Assembly (NCBI RefSeq): GCF_000014005.1
Contig: NC_008009.1
Span: 1,178,001 to 1,242,000 of the forward strand
DNA from: Candidatus Koribacter versatilis Ellin345
GTDB taxonomy: Bacteria > Acidobacteriota > Terriglobia > Terriglobales > Acidobacteriaceae
Reading direction: 5' to 3'
Length of the DNA stretch: 64,000 nucleotides
Shown here: piece by piece, positions 18,737 to 29,077 of the stretch
Layout of the letters: the number at the start of each line of letters is the position of its first letter
Position numbering within the stretch: position 1 is the first letter of the stretch
Notes under the pieces: model-generated
What the model saw: only the letters and a program-made list of their open reading frames with translations
Database searches by the model: none
What the model was told of the DNA's origin: nothing
Program-made: the position numbers and the translations under genes

Positions 18737-18964
18737 TCATCTGGCGGAAGTTTCAGCACCCGGCGCCACCATGTCGCGGGAAATGCAAGCGTGGGTCTCA
18801 AGTTGCGCCTGCAGGCTGGCGGCGGCGAACAATGCGGCGCGAGGACTGTCGAGCAATTGCAGGATGCAGCCGCACTGCGAACAGCGGGCTTCGATGCGGG
18901 TTCCGTTGGACTCCAGCAGGACCGTGGGATAGCTACTCATACCTTCACCATAAGGGCGAATCAC
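18737..18964 (-). CDS. Small protein with a zinc-ribbon-like CxxC and HxC pair
   Basis: I prefer the GTG at 18964, which has GGAG five bases upstream; an ATG at 18940 is the alternative. The product is 75 residues. It contains RCSQCGC, and 26-28 residues later THAC, a spacing that could form a CCHC metal site. The hydrophobic middle (SPRAALFAAASLQAQ) suggests a helix between the two half-sites. I do not recognise the family and no partner gene is adjacent. The clear ribosome site and conserved-looking metal ligands are the reasons to accept it. Confidence 0.55.
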   Translation of the reverse strand: MIRPYGEGMSSYPTVLLESNGTRIEARCSQCGCILQLLDSPRAALFAAASLQAQLETHACISRDMVAPGAETSAR

Positions 18965-19366
18965 GTTTTCTCCTTTGCTCCCCGGCAAGCGCTTGTTGCA
19001 TAGCTAAGCACCTGGATTTATTGAAGATAACGCGAGTTGCCGATTTGCGCTGTGAGCCCGAACACGCACCAATGTGATGCGGTTAGGCGATGGCCAACAA
19101 CTGCGCCATTGCTCGGTTCGATCCACCCATTCCCCTTGGATTGCCTTTCACCGTTCGACCCGGTAGACCAGCGGAGACGCCGGCAACCCGCGATACAGGG
19201 TGTCCAGTGGGCCAATCTCCCGCTGCCGCCTATAAATATGCCTTGCTTTTCCCCGAAACAGGTGCAGAATCTTGGCAACGCTACTTCTCTTCGGGACCAC
19301 CCCTGTTCCCTATCCCCTATCCCCTTTCCCCCGACGCCAGAATCCGTTTCATCGAAAGGCAAATCT
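18965..19366. other. Upstream region of the NHL/Ig protein gene
   Basis: About 400 bases separate the small minus-strand gene from the secreted NHL/Ig-like protein. The frame is open here, but translation looks like Pro/Arg-rich non-coding sequence with no signal or domain. The middle part can fold (separate entry). The pyrimidine-rich stretch CCCTATCCCCTATCCCCTTT near 19310-19330 holds a short direct repeat. Promoters for both neighbours should lie here but I cannot place them. Confidence 0.5.
19138..19217 (+). ncRNA. Candidate structured leader RNA of unknown class
   Basis: Consecutive pairings are possible: GCG-GAGA-CGC (19171-19180), enclosed by CCGG (19160-19163) and CCGG (19180-19183). 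Then comes ACCC (19186-19189) with GGGT (19198-19201), and an outer GATTG with CAATC (19213-19217). The linker GCCGGCAACCC recalls the GGCAACC core of the SAM riboswitch clan, but the other conserved parts are not convincing and the downstream gene is not a methionine gene. I treat it as an unclassified fold about 150 bases before the start codon. Confidence 0.25.
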
Positions 19367-21832
19367 ATGCTTCAGATCGCGCTCCGAAACATCCAGAACG
19401 CAGGCATCATGGTTTGTGCTGTCCTGCTCGCTTCCACGCCAGGACTTGCGCAACCAATGGTTCGCTCGACCATTCAGTCTCAGTCCATCGTTTCCCTGGC
19501 TCCTGCTCCGAGACCACAAGGATCAAGCCTTGCCCGCCAGGCGACTGACGCAACGTTCCAGAAGGCTCCGGCCAACTTTCACGTTTTTGTCGCTGCCGGG
19601 GTAGGAGAGAACGCGGGCGCGGAAACACTGCTCTTCAATTTCTCCGCGGCAACCACCCTCACGCACATCAAGATGGCGAACAAAAACTTTGTCATCGTGC
19701 CGGGCGGCTCTTGTTATGAGGGGAACCACTACAACCGCGGTGAGAGTTGTTCGCTGCTGGTGCGGTTCACCCCACAGGGACCGGGCCACCGACTTGGCTT
19801 TGTGCAGATGACGAATTCATCCGAAACCGCGGTCACGAGCTTCGGCCTCGTCGGCAACGGGTATGCCCCGATTCTGAGCTTTACGCCTGCGCAGATCACC
19901 ACGGTGACTGGGACCGCAACCGCCGGCACCGGGACGATCAATAACGCAACCAACATGACGGTCGATGGCGGGGACGTTCTATACATCGCTGACGTTGGGA
20001 ATAACCGCATCAAAGAGATTGATTCCAGCGGTGCAATTGGCACCATCTCGCCAGCCTTTGCCACTCCCCAGTCTCTGGCCGTGGACAGTCTCGGTATCAT
20101 TTACTCCGCTAACACCGCGGGTACCTACTACTTCAGCTACTTCGCGCCTTGGGCGACCCAGACTGCGTATGGGACCACTTACGCTCCGGGGAGCTGTACT
20201 CCGAATACTCCCTGCCCATTGACCACAGTTGGCATGTCTAAGCCGGCCAATATGAGCATTGATGCTTACGACAACCTTTTCTTTGAGGAGGGAACAAAGG
20301 GCGCAGCCGAGATGCCTGTGGCCAACGTTTCAGGCGGCGCCGGATCCTTCAACTTGTGGTATCTCACGAACCAGTTCGTCTACTCCAACGGGACTCCGGC
20401 ATCGTTCGCAGTGGATGCCAGCGGAAACCTCTACAACAGCTATATCTATAACACCGCCAATACCTGCTTCCTGCTGGAGGAGCCACTCTACAATGCCGAG
20501 TACTCACCCACGGCCAACCGCGTGGCGGGGGGAGTGAAATGCGGGTTCTCCGGGGATGGCGGCAAGGCGAGCGGCGCCGAGATCAGCAACAAAATCGGGC
20601 AGATTGCTTTCGACATCGCCGGCAACCTCTATTTCGCGGATGCCGGTAATCAGCGCATTCGCCGGATTGATGCTGTCACTGGGATCATAAGCACAATTGC
20701 CGGAAACGGAACGGCGGGCAACGCCGGCGATGGCGGCGCGGCGGTTTTCGCGACGATCAGCAATCCTACCGGTCTGGCTGTCGATTCCCAAGGACAGGTG
20801 TATTTCCTGACGAACGCGCCGACGGCCGGGCCGACGCAATCGATTCGAAAGCTGGGGACCTTCGGCTATTGGAAGTGGACTTATCAAGCCAAGGGAACTA
20901 TTAGTGCTCCGAAAATATTCACCGTCTCGAATACCGGGAACCAGCCCCTCGCGCTGAGTGCGAATGCATTCTTCGGAGGGACCAATCCGACTGATTTTGC
21001 GACTGATCCGAGTACCACGAGTTGTGGACTGACTGCGGGCGCGACCCTGGCGGCAGGCCACACCTGCCAGGTCGGCATCGTGTTCAAGCCGTCGACCGTA
21101 GGTACCCGTACCGCGAGCCTTCTGTTCCCCGGCAATACCGTTGCCGGCATCAACAGCATTCAACTGGTTGGCATCGGCTACCTGGGGACACCGACGATCA
21201 CCATCACATCACCGAGCGGCACCGCAACGAAGGGAACGACGATCACCTTCACTGCCAGTGTCACATCAACGCCAACGACGAAGCCGACCGGAACCGTTAC
21301 CTTCAAAGTGAACGGAACTCAGATCGGTAGCCCGATTACGCTATCGTCGGGCACGGCATCTACAACCTTCACCGAGGCAACCGCCAACACGTACACGCTT
21401 ACGGCCACTTATAACGGCGATGTGAATTACCCTGCCGCGACAGCGACGAAAAGCCTCGTCGTTAGCGGCACGATCAAGGCTGGAGTGCAGGTGAACCTTG
21501 CTCCTGCCGTCGAGCCCGCATCCGCGTGCGGTCCGGCAAGCTTTGCGGTTCGGGTATTGTCCGCGTCGGATGGTACTCCGACCGGTACGGTCGAACTGAT
21601 GAGCGGATCCACCAGCCTGGGGTCGGCGGTTCTCCGCGACGGTATCGCGACCCTCAGCACAACCGCCAACACGCGGGGTACGCAGTCATTCTTCGCGAAG
21701 TATGGCGGTGATGACTTGCACCAGGCAGGAGTCTCAGCTTCGGTGACGAAGAGGATTCCGGCGGCTGGCGTTTGCAATGGTGAAACTCGGGCGAGAGGCT
21801 TCTCGGCGGTGTCGGCAATCCGAATTCGCTGA
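19367..21832 (+). CDS. Secreted protein with NHL-like propeller and bacterial Ig-like domains
   Basis: I place the start at the ATG at 19367, with AAAGG upstream and a good signal peptide (IMVCAVLLASTPGLAQ). The track of open frame before it is not protein-like. The 821-residue product has an N-terminal choice-of-anchor D-like beta domain (SCLLVRFTPQGPGHRLGFVQM-type motif). Repeats of NHL/beta-propeller type follow (LYIADVGNNRIKEID, LYFADAGNQRIRRIDA, STIAGNGTAGNAGDGG), then another anchor-D-like region (CQVGIVFKPSTVGTRTASLLF) and Ig-like Big3 domains (TVTFKVNGTQIGS, YTLTATYNGDVNYPAA). It is probably an extracellular or cell-surface binding protein. No enzyme motif is seen. Such proteins are numerous in Acidobacteriota. 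Confidence 0.88.
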   Translation: MLQIALRNIQNAGIMVCAVLLASTPGLAQPMVRSTIQSQSIVSLAPAPRPQGSSLARQATDATFQKAPANFHVFVAAGVGENAGAETLLFNFSAATTLTHIKMANKNFVIVPGGSCYEGNHYNRGESCSLLVRFTPQGPGHRLGFVQMTNSSETAVTSFGLVGNGYAPILSFTPAQITTVTGTATAGTGTINNATNMTVDGGDVLYIADVGNNRIKEIDSSGAIGTISPAFATPQSLAVDSLGIIYSANTAGTYYFSYFAPWATQTAYGTTYAPGSCTPNTPCPLTTVGMSKPANMSIDAYDNLFFEEGTKGAAEMPVANVSGGAGSFNLWYLTNQFVYSNGTPASFAVDASGNLYNSYIYNTANTCFLLEEPLYNAEYSPTANRVAGGVKCGFSGDGGKASGAEISNKIGQIAFDIAGNLYFADAGNQRIRRIDAVTGIISTIAGNGTAGNAGDGGAAVFATISNPTGLAVDSQGQVYFLTNAPTAGPTQSIRKLGTFGYWKWTYQAKGTISAPKIFTVSNTGNQPLALSANAFFGGTNPTDFATDPSTTSCGLTAGATLAAGHTCQVGIVFKPSTVGTRTASLLFPGNTVAGINSIQLVGIGYLGTPTITITSPSGTATKGTTITFTASVTSTPTTKPTGTVTFKVNGTQIGSPITLSSGTASTTFTEATANTYTLTATYNGDVNYPAATATKSLVVSGTIKAGVQVNLAPAVEPASACGPASFAVRVLSASDGTPTGTVELMSGSTSLGSAVLRDGIATLSTTANTRGTQSFFAKYGGDDLHQAGVSASVTKRIPAAGVCNGETRARGFSAVSAIRIR

Positions 21833-21851
21833 ACCTAACGTGGTTTTTGGG

Positions 21852-21886
21852 CCAAAGAAAAACGGGATGGACGAGAGTCCATCCCG
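21852..21886 (-). terminator. Rho-independent terminator of gdhA
   Basis: A perfect 10-bp stem CGGGATGGAC / GTCCATCCCG (21863-21872 and 21877-21886) closes a GAGA loop. On the minus strand it is followed by TTTTTCTTT. It lies 19 bases after the gdhA stop codon. Confidence 0.9.
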
Positions 21887-21904
21887 CAAGTTACCGCAAC
21901 CTTC

Positions 21905-23311
<1,407 letters not shown>

Positions 23312-23395
23312 TCACTCCTCCTCGTTTTACGAGGGCTCGATTGCACTGCAGTCAGTTATTGAAGTAAGCGCCGCTTGGGCACGCGCGAGGGGCGG

Positions 23396-23647
23396 TCATT
23401 CTTTGGGAACGCCATCGCCCGAACTGTGAAACTGCTTTGTGCTTCCCGCGGTCGCTTCCTCTTTCGATTCAAAGGGATTGTCCATGCCCCCATGCTCGCC
23501 CGCGGTGAACTCGTCACCGTATTGCGCGAGCATACGCTGCGTTTCGCGATCGTTCCATCGCAAAGCGATCAGCGCTTTGGGCATTTCGCCGTGGCCCAGA
23601 CACAGCGGGCACACGACAATATCGGTATGTTTGGAAGATTGCGACAT
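23396..23647 (-). CDS. Small hydrophilic protein with a zinc-ribbon-like N-terminus
   Basis: I place the start at the ATG at 23647 because AGGAGG lies five bases upstream; the longer frame is not protein-like. The 83-residue product begins MSQSSKHTDIVVCPLCLGHGEMP, in which CPLC could be half of a metal site, with an adjacent His. The rest is charged and probably partly disordered (EHGGMDNPFESKEEATAG). It lies 90 bases upstream of gdhA on the same strand and may share its transcript. Family and role are unknown. Confidence 0.7.
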   Translation of the reverse strand: MSQSSKHTDIVVCPLCLGHGEMPKALIALRWNDRETQRMLAQYGDEFTAGEHGGMDNPFESKEEATAGSTKQFHSSGDGVPKE

Positions 23648-24074
23648 CTGTACCTCCTGAGCTAAATGGAGGACATGCAAAGAAAGATTGTGTCCTGGCC
23701 CGCGTAACCATCTTCGGACCAAACCACTTACTGCCATGTGGCAAGCGCACTGGCACGGAAGTGTGTGCCGTTGCGAGAGTCACCAGATTACGCCGTCGCT
23801 GGCCCAGAACTGGGCCTCAAGGGGATCGAACGGCTTAGCTCAACAACTTCACTACGGCTCCGAAGTTGGAACCTTCGATAGCGCACTCATTCTTCGCCTG
23901 CGCGAAAAATCTGGCTGTGACCGGAATCACCTCAGAAGGTGAGCTAACGGCAGGTACTGTTCAATTTCGCTCTTTTGGATTTAAGCAGTGCGCACCGACT
24001 TGCTCAATTGGACAAATGTTGTCTCTTGCAGTATTGGTTCCTAGCGCGATTAAAACGATTCAAGGAGTTTCCCT
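23648..24074. other. Divergent intergenic region before the alpha-galactosidase gene
   Basis: This 427-base gap must hold promoters for the small minus-strand gene and for the plus-strand alpha-galactosidase. Short frames are open but have no ribosome site or recognisable product. A small hairpin CGAAG-TTGGAAC-CTTCG is visible near 23861-23877, and AAGGAG precedes the galactosidase start. I see no confirmed regulatory site. Confidence 0.5.
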
Positions 24075-26549
24075 ATGAACTCTTCCTATTTGCGACAGTG
24101 TCAGATCGCAGTGCTGGTGGTGGCGGGAATGGCGTGTGCCGTTTCGGCATCCGCACAGTCGCTTGCTAACAAAGCCGTATCCATCTCGGTGAATGCCGGC
24201 GACGGCTCGTATCAATTGGCGGGCGTCGATGGGAAACCGGTGCTGTCGGCGCGGGTAGGAGCGGAGGTCGATCACAAGTGGCTGCGGTCGTCGGAGTATG
24301 GCGGTTGCAAGGCTGCTGAGTCGAAGTTCAACGATGACCTTGGCGCAGGCAAGCAGATCGCGGTTACATGCGCGGGAACAGCGAGCAAGCCGGAACTCAC
24401 ATACGTGTTGCAAGCCTACGATCAGGCCCCGTATGGAACGGTGCAGGTGAAGCTTCGCAACACCACGGGGAAGAAGCTTTCGGTGCAGGCAATTCGCAGC
24501 GTCGAAGCAATCGGAGAATCGCGCATCGAATTGGGCGCGAACGCTGCGGCGGATCGCGTGCTCTCCGACAGCTTCAGCGAAGACTGGCCGGACCTGAAGA
24601 TCTACGATCTCGCGCAAGCGCCGGAGGGCCTGCATCGTGGCGTGGGCAGCCAGCTTATTTATAACCGCGAGAGCAAGCAGGGCCTGTTCCTCGGGGCACT
24701 GACCTCCGAAAAATTTCTTACCATCCTGCGCTTGAAGACCGACGGCGCAAAGATCGGGTCGTACGAAGTGGATGCCACAGGAACGACAGAAATCCAGCGG
24801 GCGCTCCACTTGGAGGACTCACCGGCGGAGGACGTCGTCGAGCTGAGCCTGCCGCTGGCTGCGGGAGAGACGATGACCTCCGATCGCCTGATGCTTGCGA
24901 TTGGCGGTGACTATCACGCGCAGCTGCTGGCGTACGGCGATGCCATACGTCGCCTGCATCATGCGCGGGTAAACGGCGAGACTCCCGTGGGCTGGTGGAG
25001 TTGGACTGCCTACTATGGCGCCATCAACCAGGGAGAAGTGCTTGCCAATGCCGACTGGCTCTCGCAGAACCTCGCGTCGCTCGGGTACACCTTCTTCCAG
25101 GTGGATGAAGGCTACCAATACGCGCGCGGCGAATTCACGACCACGAACGCCACGCAATTTCCCGATGGCATGCGCGTGGTGGGACATCACATCGTTGGCG
25201 ATGGACTGGTCTTCGGCTTGTGGACAGCGCCCTTCGAGATCACTACACGCTCGTGGGTCTTCCAGAACCACAAAGATTGGCTGGTGAAGAATGCGAAGGG
25301 CCAGCCAATCCCGATCGGCGACGTGTGGGGCCAGCACGTGGACACGCTTTACGCGATTGATACGACCAACCCCGGAGCGCAGGAATATCTGCGCCAGACG
25401 TATAAGACGATTGTGCGCGAGTGGGGCGTTCGTTTCATCAAGCTCGACTTCATGGACACCACCGCCATCGAAGGCTACTACTACAAACCGAACACCACCG
25501 CCCTTGAGGCGCAGCGCATCGGCCTGCAGATCATTCGCGACACTGTGGGTGACGAGGTCATCCTCGACAAAGACGGTAGCCCGATGTTGAACCCTGTCGG
25601 TCTGGTAGATTCCGGCCGCGTCTCCGCCGATACTGGTCACAACTTCGAGCGCACGAAAGCCGCGGAGCCTGGCATTGCCGCGCGCTTCTACATGCATCGG
25701 AACTTTTTCATCAACGATCCCGATGCGTACAACGTGACCGACAGCTATCTCATGGAGGAGCACGAGCAGAAGCCGCCCGTCACGCTCGCGGGAGCGCAGG
25801 CGTCGATTGCACTTTCGGCGATTTCCGGCGGGAACTACGAGATTGGCGATGACATGCTGTTGCTCGGTCGCGAGAAAGATCGCCTGGCGTTGGCGTCGAA
25901 TATCGATCTGATCAACATGATCCGGATCGGCCGCGCTGCGACTCCTGTGGACTTGCTGACTTACGCATCCGAAGACGAACAGCCCAGCGTGTTCTTCCTC
26001 CGCGAAGATCAACGCCAGGCCGTGCTCGTAGTTTTCAACTGGACGAAGTCATCGCGGACACACCAGTTCCAACTTGCGGATCTAGGGCTTCCGGCATCAG
26101 GAAAATTTGAAGCGACGGATGTGCTGAACGGAAATGCTGCCGTCGCGCTCGGAAACGGTGCCTTGCGAATTGCCGACCAGTCGGGCGAATCGGTGAGAGT
26201 GATCAAGATCGTGGATTCGAGCGTTCAGCCCTCGGCGCCAGTGCTGAAGACCAGCGTGCCGGAGACGGCAAAGGCCGGCGAGACGATCCATTGCAGCGTG
26301 CAAGCCGATCTCGAACATACTCCGGCGACCACCTATCGCTGGGATTTCGGCGATGGCACCCACGCTTCGGGGAAAACCGCTACGCACGCGTATCCAACGG
26401 CGGGAGAGTACAGCATCCAACTTGTGGCGGAGGGACTCGACGGCGTACCGGCGAACCAGACGTTCACGGTCAAGGTCACTGGCAATCTGCCCGTGATGCC
26501 GCAACTGAAAGACAACCGTCGCTTCGTGGAGCCCACCGAACGAAAGTAG
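24075..26549 (+). CDS. Secreted alpha-galactosidase (GH27/GH36-like) with C-terminal PKD domain
   Basis: This 824-residue exported enzyme has a signal peptide ending near VSASAQ at residue 28. A beta-sandwich N-terminal domain precedes the catalytic barrel, with GWWSWTAYYG (306-315), YTFFQVDEGYQYARG, and IKLDFMD with the expected nucleophile Asp458. RVSADTGHNFE carries the likely acid/base Asp519. A short all-beta domain follows, then a PKD domain at about 735-810 (YRWDFGDGTHASGKTATHAYPTAGEY seen in part). It removes alpha-linked galactose, probably from plant galactomannan or raffinose-type sugars, outside the cytoplasm. The PKD domain suggests attachment to a substrate or a partner protein. 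An alpha-galactoside-related specificity is possible too. Confidence 0.88.
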   Translation: MNSSYLRQCQIAVLVVAGMACAVSASAQSLANKAVSISVNAGDGSYQLAGVDGKPVLSARVGAEVDHKWLRSSEYGGCKAAESKFNDDLGAGKQIAVTCAGTASKPELTYVLQAYDQAPYGTVQVKLRNTTGKKLSVQAIRSVEAIGESRIELGANAAADRVLSDSFSEDWPDLKIYDLAQAPEGLHRGVGSQLIYNRESKQGLFLGALTSEKFLTILRLKTDGAKIGSYEVDATGTTEIQRALHLEDSPAEDVVELSLPLAAGETMTSDRLMLAIGGDYHAQLLAYGDAIRRLHHARVNGETPVGWWSWTAYYGAINQGEVLANADWLSQNLASLGYTFFQVDEGYQYARGEFTTTNATQFPDGMRVVGHHIVGDGLVFGLWTAPFEITTRSWVFQNHKDWLVKNAKGQPIPIGDVWGQHVDTLYAIDTTNPGAQEYLRQTYKTIVREWGVRFIKLDFMDTTAIEGYYYKPNTTALEAQRIGLQIIRDTVGDEVILDKDGSPMLNPVGLVDSGRVSADTGHNFERTKAAEPGIAARFYMHRNFFINDPDAYNVTDSYLMEEHEQKPPVTLAGAQASIALSAISGGNYEIGDDMLLLGREKDRLALASNIDLINMIRIGRAATPVDLLTYASEDEQPSVFFLREDQRQAVLVVFNWTKSSRTHQFQLADLGLPASGKFEATDVLNGNAAVALGNGALRIADQSGESVRVIKIVDSSVQPSAPVLKTSVPETAKAGETIHCSVQADLEHTPATTYRWDFGDGTHASGKTATHAYPTAGEYSIQLVAEGLDGVPANQTFTVKVTGNLPVMPQLKDNRRFVEPTERK

Positions 26550-26558
26550 CCCGCGAAC

Positions 26559-27461
26559 TCAGTGGAAGTGATATTCGAACGTGGCCTGCTTCGCGAAGTT
26601 GTCGTAGAAAAGCACATAGCCGCTGCGGTTGTAGTCGTCGATCATGAACAGGAGCTGCGAGTGGCCAGATTTGTCATAGTCTCCCGCGTCCACGAGGACG
26701 AGGTTGCCTCGCAAGAATTGAGTTTCACCGTTTGGATCAATGGTGAACCACTGATCGGCGAACGGATCGTTCGATGGATCGTCAACAATGCCGTCACAGC
26801 GGTAGGCGCTTAGGTGTACCGCCGCGAGTTTCCACGTTGTGCTGGCCCCATACGACTTTCCGAAGTGAAAGTCGGCGTCTGCGTAATGCCAATTTTTACG
26901 GGGAGCGGATTCATTGTCGCAGTTCTGGACAGAGGCGAAGTGCTTACTGAACTGAGTCCGAATGGCTGCCCTCTCATTTTCGGAGATATGGGCAGGCTTC
27001 CAGTTATCCGGGGCCTGAAAATTCGATCGGGAAACAGCAACAAGCGGACGCAAGATTGGGTCGCCAAGAAATCCGGCAAACTCTTCTGTCGGCTTGCCGA
27101 TCACCGGCACTTTCGCCGAAGGCAGGATCACCTGTTCCCCGACTCTCCAATAGCTTGACCACTCTGCCGGAGTGCGCGCACTGACCTCGCCCATCTTGCG
27201 GCCGTCAAATGCAATCGTCCAGTGGACCGCTTGCGGATACCTTGCCGGCAATTTGTGCAAGCACTCCTCATTTTCACAGTCCGTCGGGAAGGCCTTCCAG
27301 TCGTCGCCTTCGTGGAAGAAGAGAGCTCTAGCGGCTCGATGGTGCATATCGTTCGCGGATTCAGAAGGGACGTCTTCGAGAACTCCGAGCAGGAGCGGTT
27401 GGGTCTGCCCGAACAGGCCAACCGCGCAGAGTAGTAACAATCCAAGACAGATCGACTTCAT
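26559..27461 (-). CDS. Secreted protein of unknown function, tandem paralogue A
   Basis: This 300-residue protein begins with a signal peptide (LGLLLLCAVGLFG). It is clearly related to the next upstream gene: both share PLLLGVLED/PVVLGVFED near the N-terminus, a TEEFAGF segment, and a C-terminal core LVDAGDYDKSGHSQ, LFMIDDYNR, GYVLFYDNF and KQAT-EYHFH. The DYDKSGHSQ stretch, with regularly spaced acidic residues and a Gly, looks like a calcium-binding loop of VCBS type. Four or more cysteines suggest disulfides outside the cytoplasm. I do not recognise a named family. It follows its paralogue after 21 bases, so they are co-transcribed. Confidence 0.8.
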   Translation of the reverse strand: MKSICLGLLLLCAVGLFGQTQPLLLGVLEDVPSESANDMHHRAARALFFHEGDDWKAFPTDCENEECLHKLPARYPQAVHWTIAFDGRKMGEVSARTPAEWSSYWRVGEQVILPSAKVPVIGKPTEEFAGFLGDPILRPLVAVSRSNFQAPDNWKPAHISENERAAIRTQFSKHFASVQNCDNESAPRKNWHYADADFHFGKSYGASTTWKLAAVHLSAYRCDGIVDDPSNDPFADQWFTIDPNGETQFLRGNLVLVDAGDYDKSGHSQLLFMIDDYNRSGYVLFYDNFAKQATFEYHFH

Positions 27462-27482
27462 ATGTCTGCCGTTCTCGTCGGC

Positions 27483-28358
27483 TCAGTGGAAATGGTATTC
27501 GAGCGTCGCCTGCTTCTGGAAGTTGTCGTAGAAGAGCACGTAGCCGCCGCGATTGTAATCGTCGATCATGAAGAGGACTTGCGAGTGGCCAGATTTGTCA
27601 TAGTCTCCCGCGTCCACGAGGACGAGGTTGCTCGCGAGGTAATGGACGGTGCCGGAGGGATCGATCGTGAACCACTCGTAGTCCAGCCCGGCGGTGGCTC
27701 CGAGGTTGCTGGCATCGCAACCTTTAATTCCGAGCGAGAACAATTTCCACCCGGTCTTTGCGGCGTAGCTTTTGTTGACCTTGATTTCGGCGTCGCGGTA
27801 TTCGCGGCTTTCTTCCACTTCGCAGTTAGTGATGCGCGGATATTTTTTGCGGAACTCGGCGCGGACCGGAGCGACGTTGGCTGGCACTGCGATGAACGGC
27901 TTCCAAACGTCGGGATCGGCGGAGTTGGGTTGTGAAATTGCAACCAGTGGACGTAATACGGGTGCTCCCGGAAATCCCGCGAATTCCTCCGTTTGTTTGC
28001 CGATCGCCGGAAGAGGAGGCTCACTGATGATTTGCATCATTGCGCGCCAATCGGAGTCCGGAGGGTCGGGGGCTACGCGCGACGTGATGGTCCCAAGACT
28101 GCGCCCATCGAAAGCTAGCGTCCATGTCAGTTCGAAGGGAAATTCCGGAATGAATTGCTGCATGCACTTCCGCGTGGCGCAGTTGGCCGGCAGAACTTTC
28201 CATTCGGTCCCAGACTTGTAAAACACCGCGCGGAGACCGCGAATGTGCGGATCTTGCTCGAGCGCTCCCATGCTGTCTTCGAACACGCCGAGAACTACCG
28301 GCGACTGGGCGAACAACGCCGTCGAGAACAACAGCGCGCATAGGATCCGGCGAAGCAT
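27483..28358 (-). CDS. Secreted protein of unknown function, tandem paralogue B
   Basis: This 291-residue protein has a signal peptide (RRILCALLFSTALFAQ) and the same layout as the neighbouring paralogue. It has PVVLGVFEDS after the signal, a CATRKCMQQF cysteine pair, LTWTLAFDGRSLG, and the highly conserved C-terminal block LVLVDAGDYDKSGHSQ and FMIDDYNRGGYVLFYDNF. At DNA level the last 150 bases of the two genes are much more alike than the rest, so the duplication is either selected strongly there or refreshed by gene conversion. It is the first gene of the pair. Its function is unknown. Confidence 0.8.
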   Translation of the reverse strand: MLRRILCALLFSTALFAQSPVVLGVFEDSMGALEQDPHIRGLRAVFYKSGTEWKVLPANCATRKCMQQFIPEFPFELTWTLAFDGRSLGTITSRVAPDPPDSDWRAMMQIISEPPLPAIGKQTEEFAGFPGAPVLRPLVAISQPNSADPDVWKPFIAVPANVAPVRAEFRKKYPRITNCEVEESREYRDAEIKVNKSYAAKTGWKLFSLGIKGCDASNLGATAGLDYEWFTIDPSGTVHYLASNLVLVDAGDYDKSGHSQVLFMIDDYNRGGYVLFYDNFQKQATLEYHFH

Positions 28359-28443
28359 CGACGCGGGGAGGATAGCGCGAATGTCTGCGCGATGACAGTC
28401 AATTTCGATCAGGCGCTGTTACGCGTTCCAAAAATACCCGCTT

Positions 28444-28956
28444 TTACGGATTACCAGCAGGCAGGCGGGCTGCCTGGGCGAAGACGTAGATCCAGCCGCC
28501 GGCGCGACGCATGTAGACGTCGCTGAACACCACCCAAACGTCGAATGGCTTGCCATCCTGCGTGCCTTTCTCGTGTAGTTTGCCGGTGAGGACGGCGGTG
28601 TCGCCATAAAAACGAACGGTGCGGTCGGTGTCGTCCTGAATCTCGTAGACGACCGTGCCGGATTTCGCTTCGGCGAGCATATCGGGCTTGAAGTAGGTTT
28701 TGCCGGAACTTGAGACGAGCATGTAGTCGTCGGAGAGATGGCGCGCCATGGTCGCGGCGTCGTTCTTCTTTACTGCGGCCTGGTATTCATCATCGAGTTG
28801 CAGGATGGCGTTGCGGTCTTGTTCGGAGCCCCGGGTGCTCGTCTGTTGGCCTGCGCTTGGGAAAACCAGCATGAAAGCAATGGAAATGATGGCGAAAAAT
28901 GAGGGCAGCGTTTGGCCTGCCCTCAAACAGTTCGAGGTTGTACGGGGAAAGAGCAT
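28444..28956 (-). CDS. Secreted SnoaL/DUF4440-like protein of the NTF2 fold
   Basis: I tentatively start at the ATG at 28956 (170 residues), which leads into a signal peptide (FFAIISIAFMLVFPSAGQQ); ATGs at 29022 and 29031 are alternatives. The mature region has the DUF4440 pattern: an N-terminal helix (AILQLDDEYQAAVKKNDAATMARHL), then DDYMLVSSSGKTYFK, ILDDTD-like strands, GDTAVLTGKL, and VVFSDVYMRRAGGWIYVFAQ. Members of this fold are small alpha+beta barrels used as enzymes or ligand-binding domains. No catalytic role can be named. It diverges from the Ada-AlkA gene. Confidence 0.78.
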   Translation of the reverse strand: MLFPRTTSNCLRAGQTLPSFFAIISIAFMLVFPSAGQQTSTRGSEQDRNAILQLDDEYQAAVKKNDAATMARHLSDDYMLVSSSGKTYFKPDMLAEAKSGTVVYEIQDDTDRTVRFYGDTAVLTGKLHEKGTQDGKPFDVWVVFSDVYMRRAGGWIYVFAQAARLPAGNP

Positions 28957-29077
28957 GTCCGGAAGACGATACGACAGATGGAGAAATGTCGTTGGACGGA
29001 ACCGGACGCGAAATTGAGACATTTCTAGCATGTCCGAAAACGTCTAATCGTGGTGAAGGAAGTAGCTATCATGGGTC

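Noticed and set aside
19087-19110. GGCGATGG...CGCC resembling the first part of a fluoride riboswitch
   Set aside because: The conserved second half with its GATGACC-type segment is missing, and the next gene is not a fluoride exporter.
19115-19124. GGTTCGATCC, like the T arm of a tRNA
   Set aside because: No acceptor, D or anticodon stems can be placed around it.
19138-19217. c-di-GMP (GEMM) riboswitch
   Set aside because: The CAGGGCAAACC and GACGCAAAGCC segments that define the class are absent; only a partial likeness in the later half was seen.
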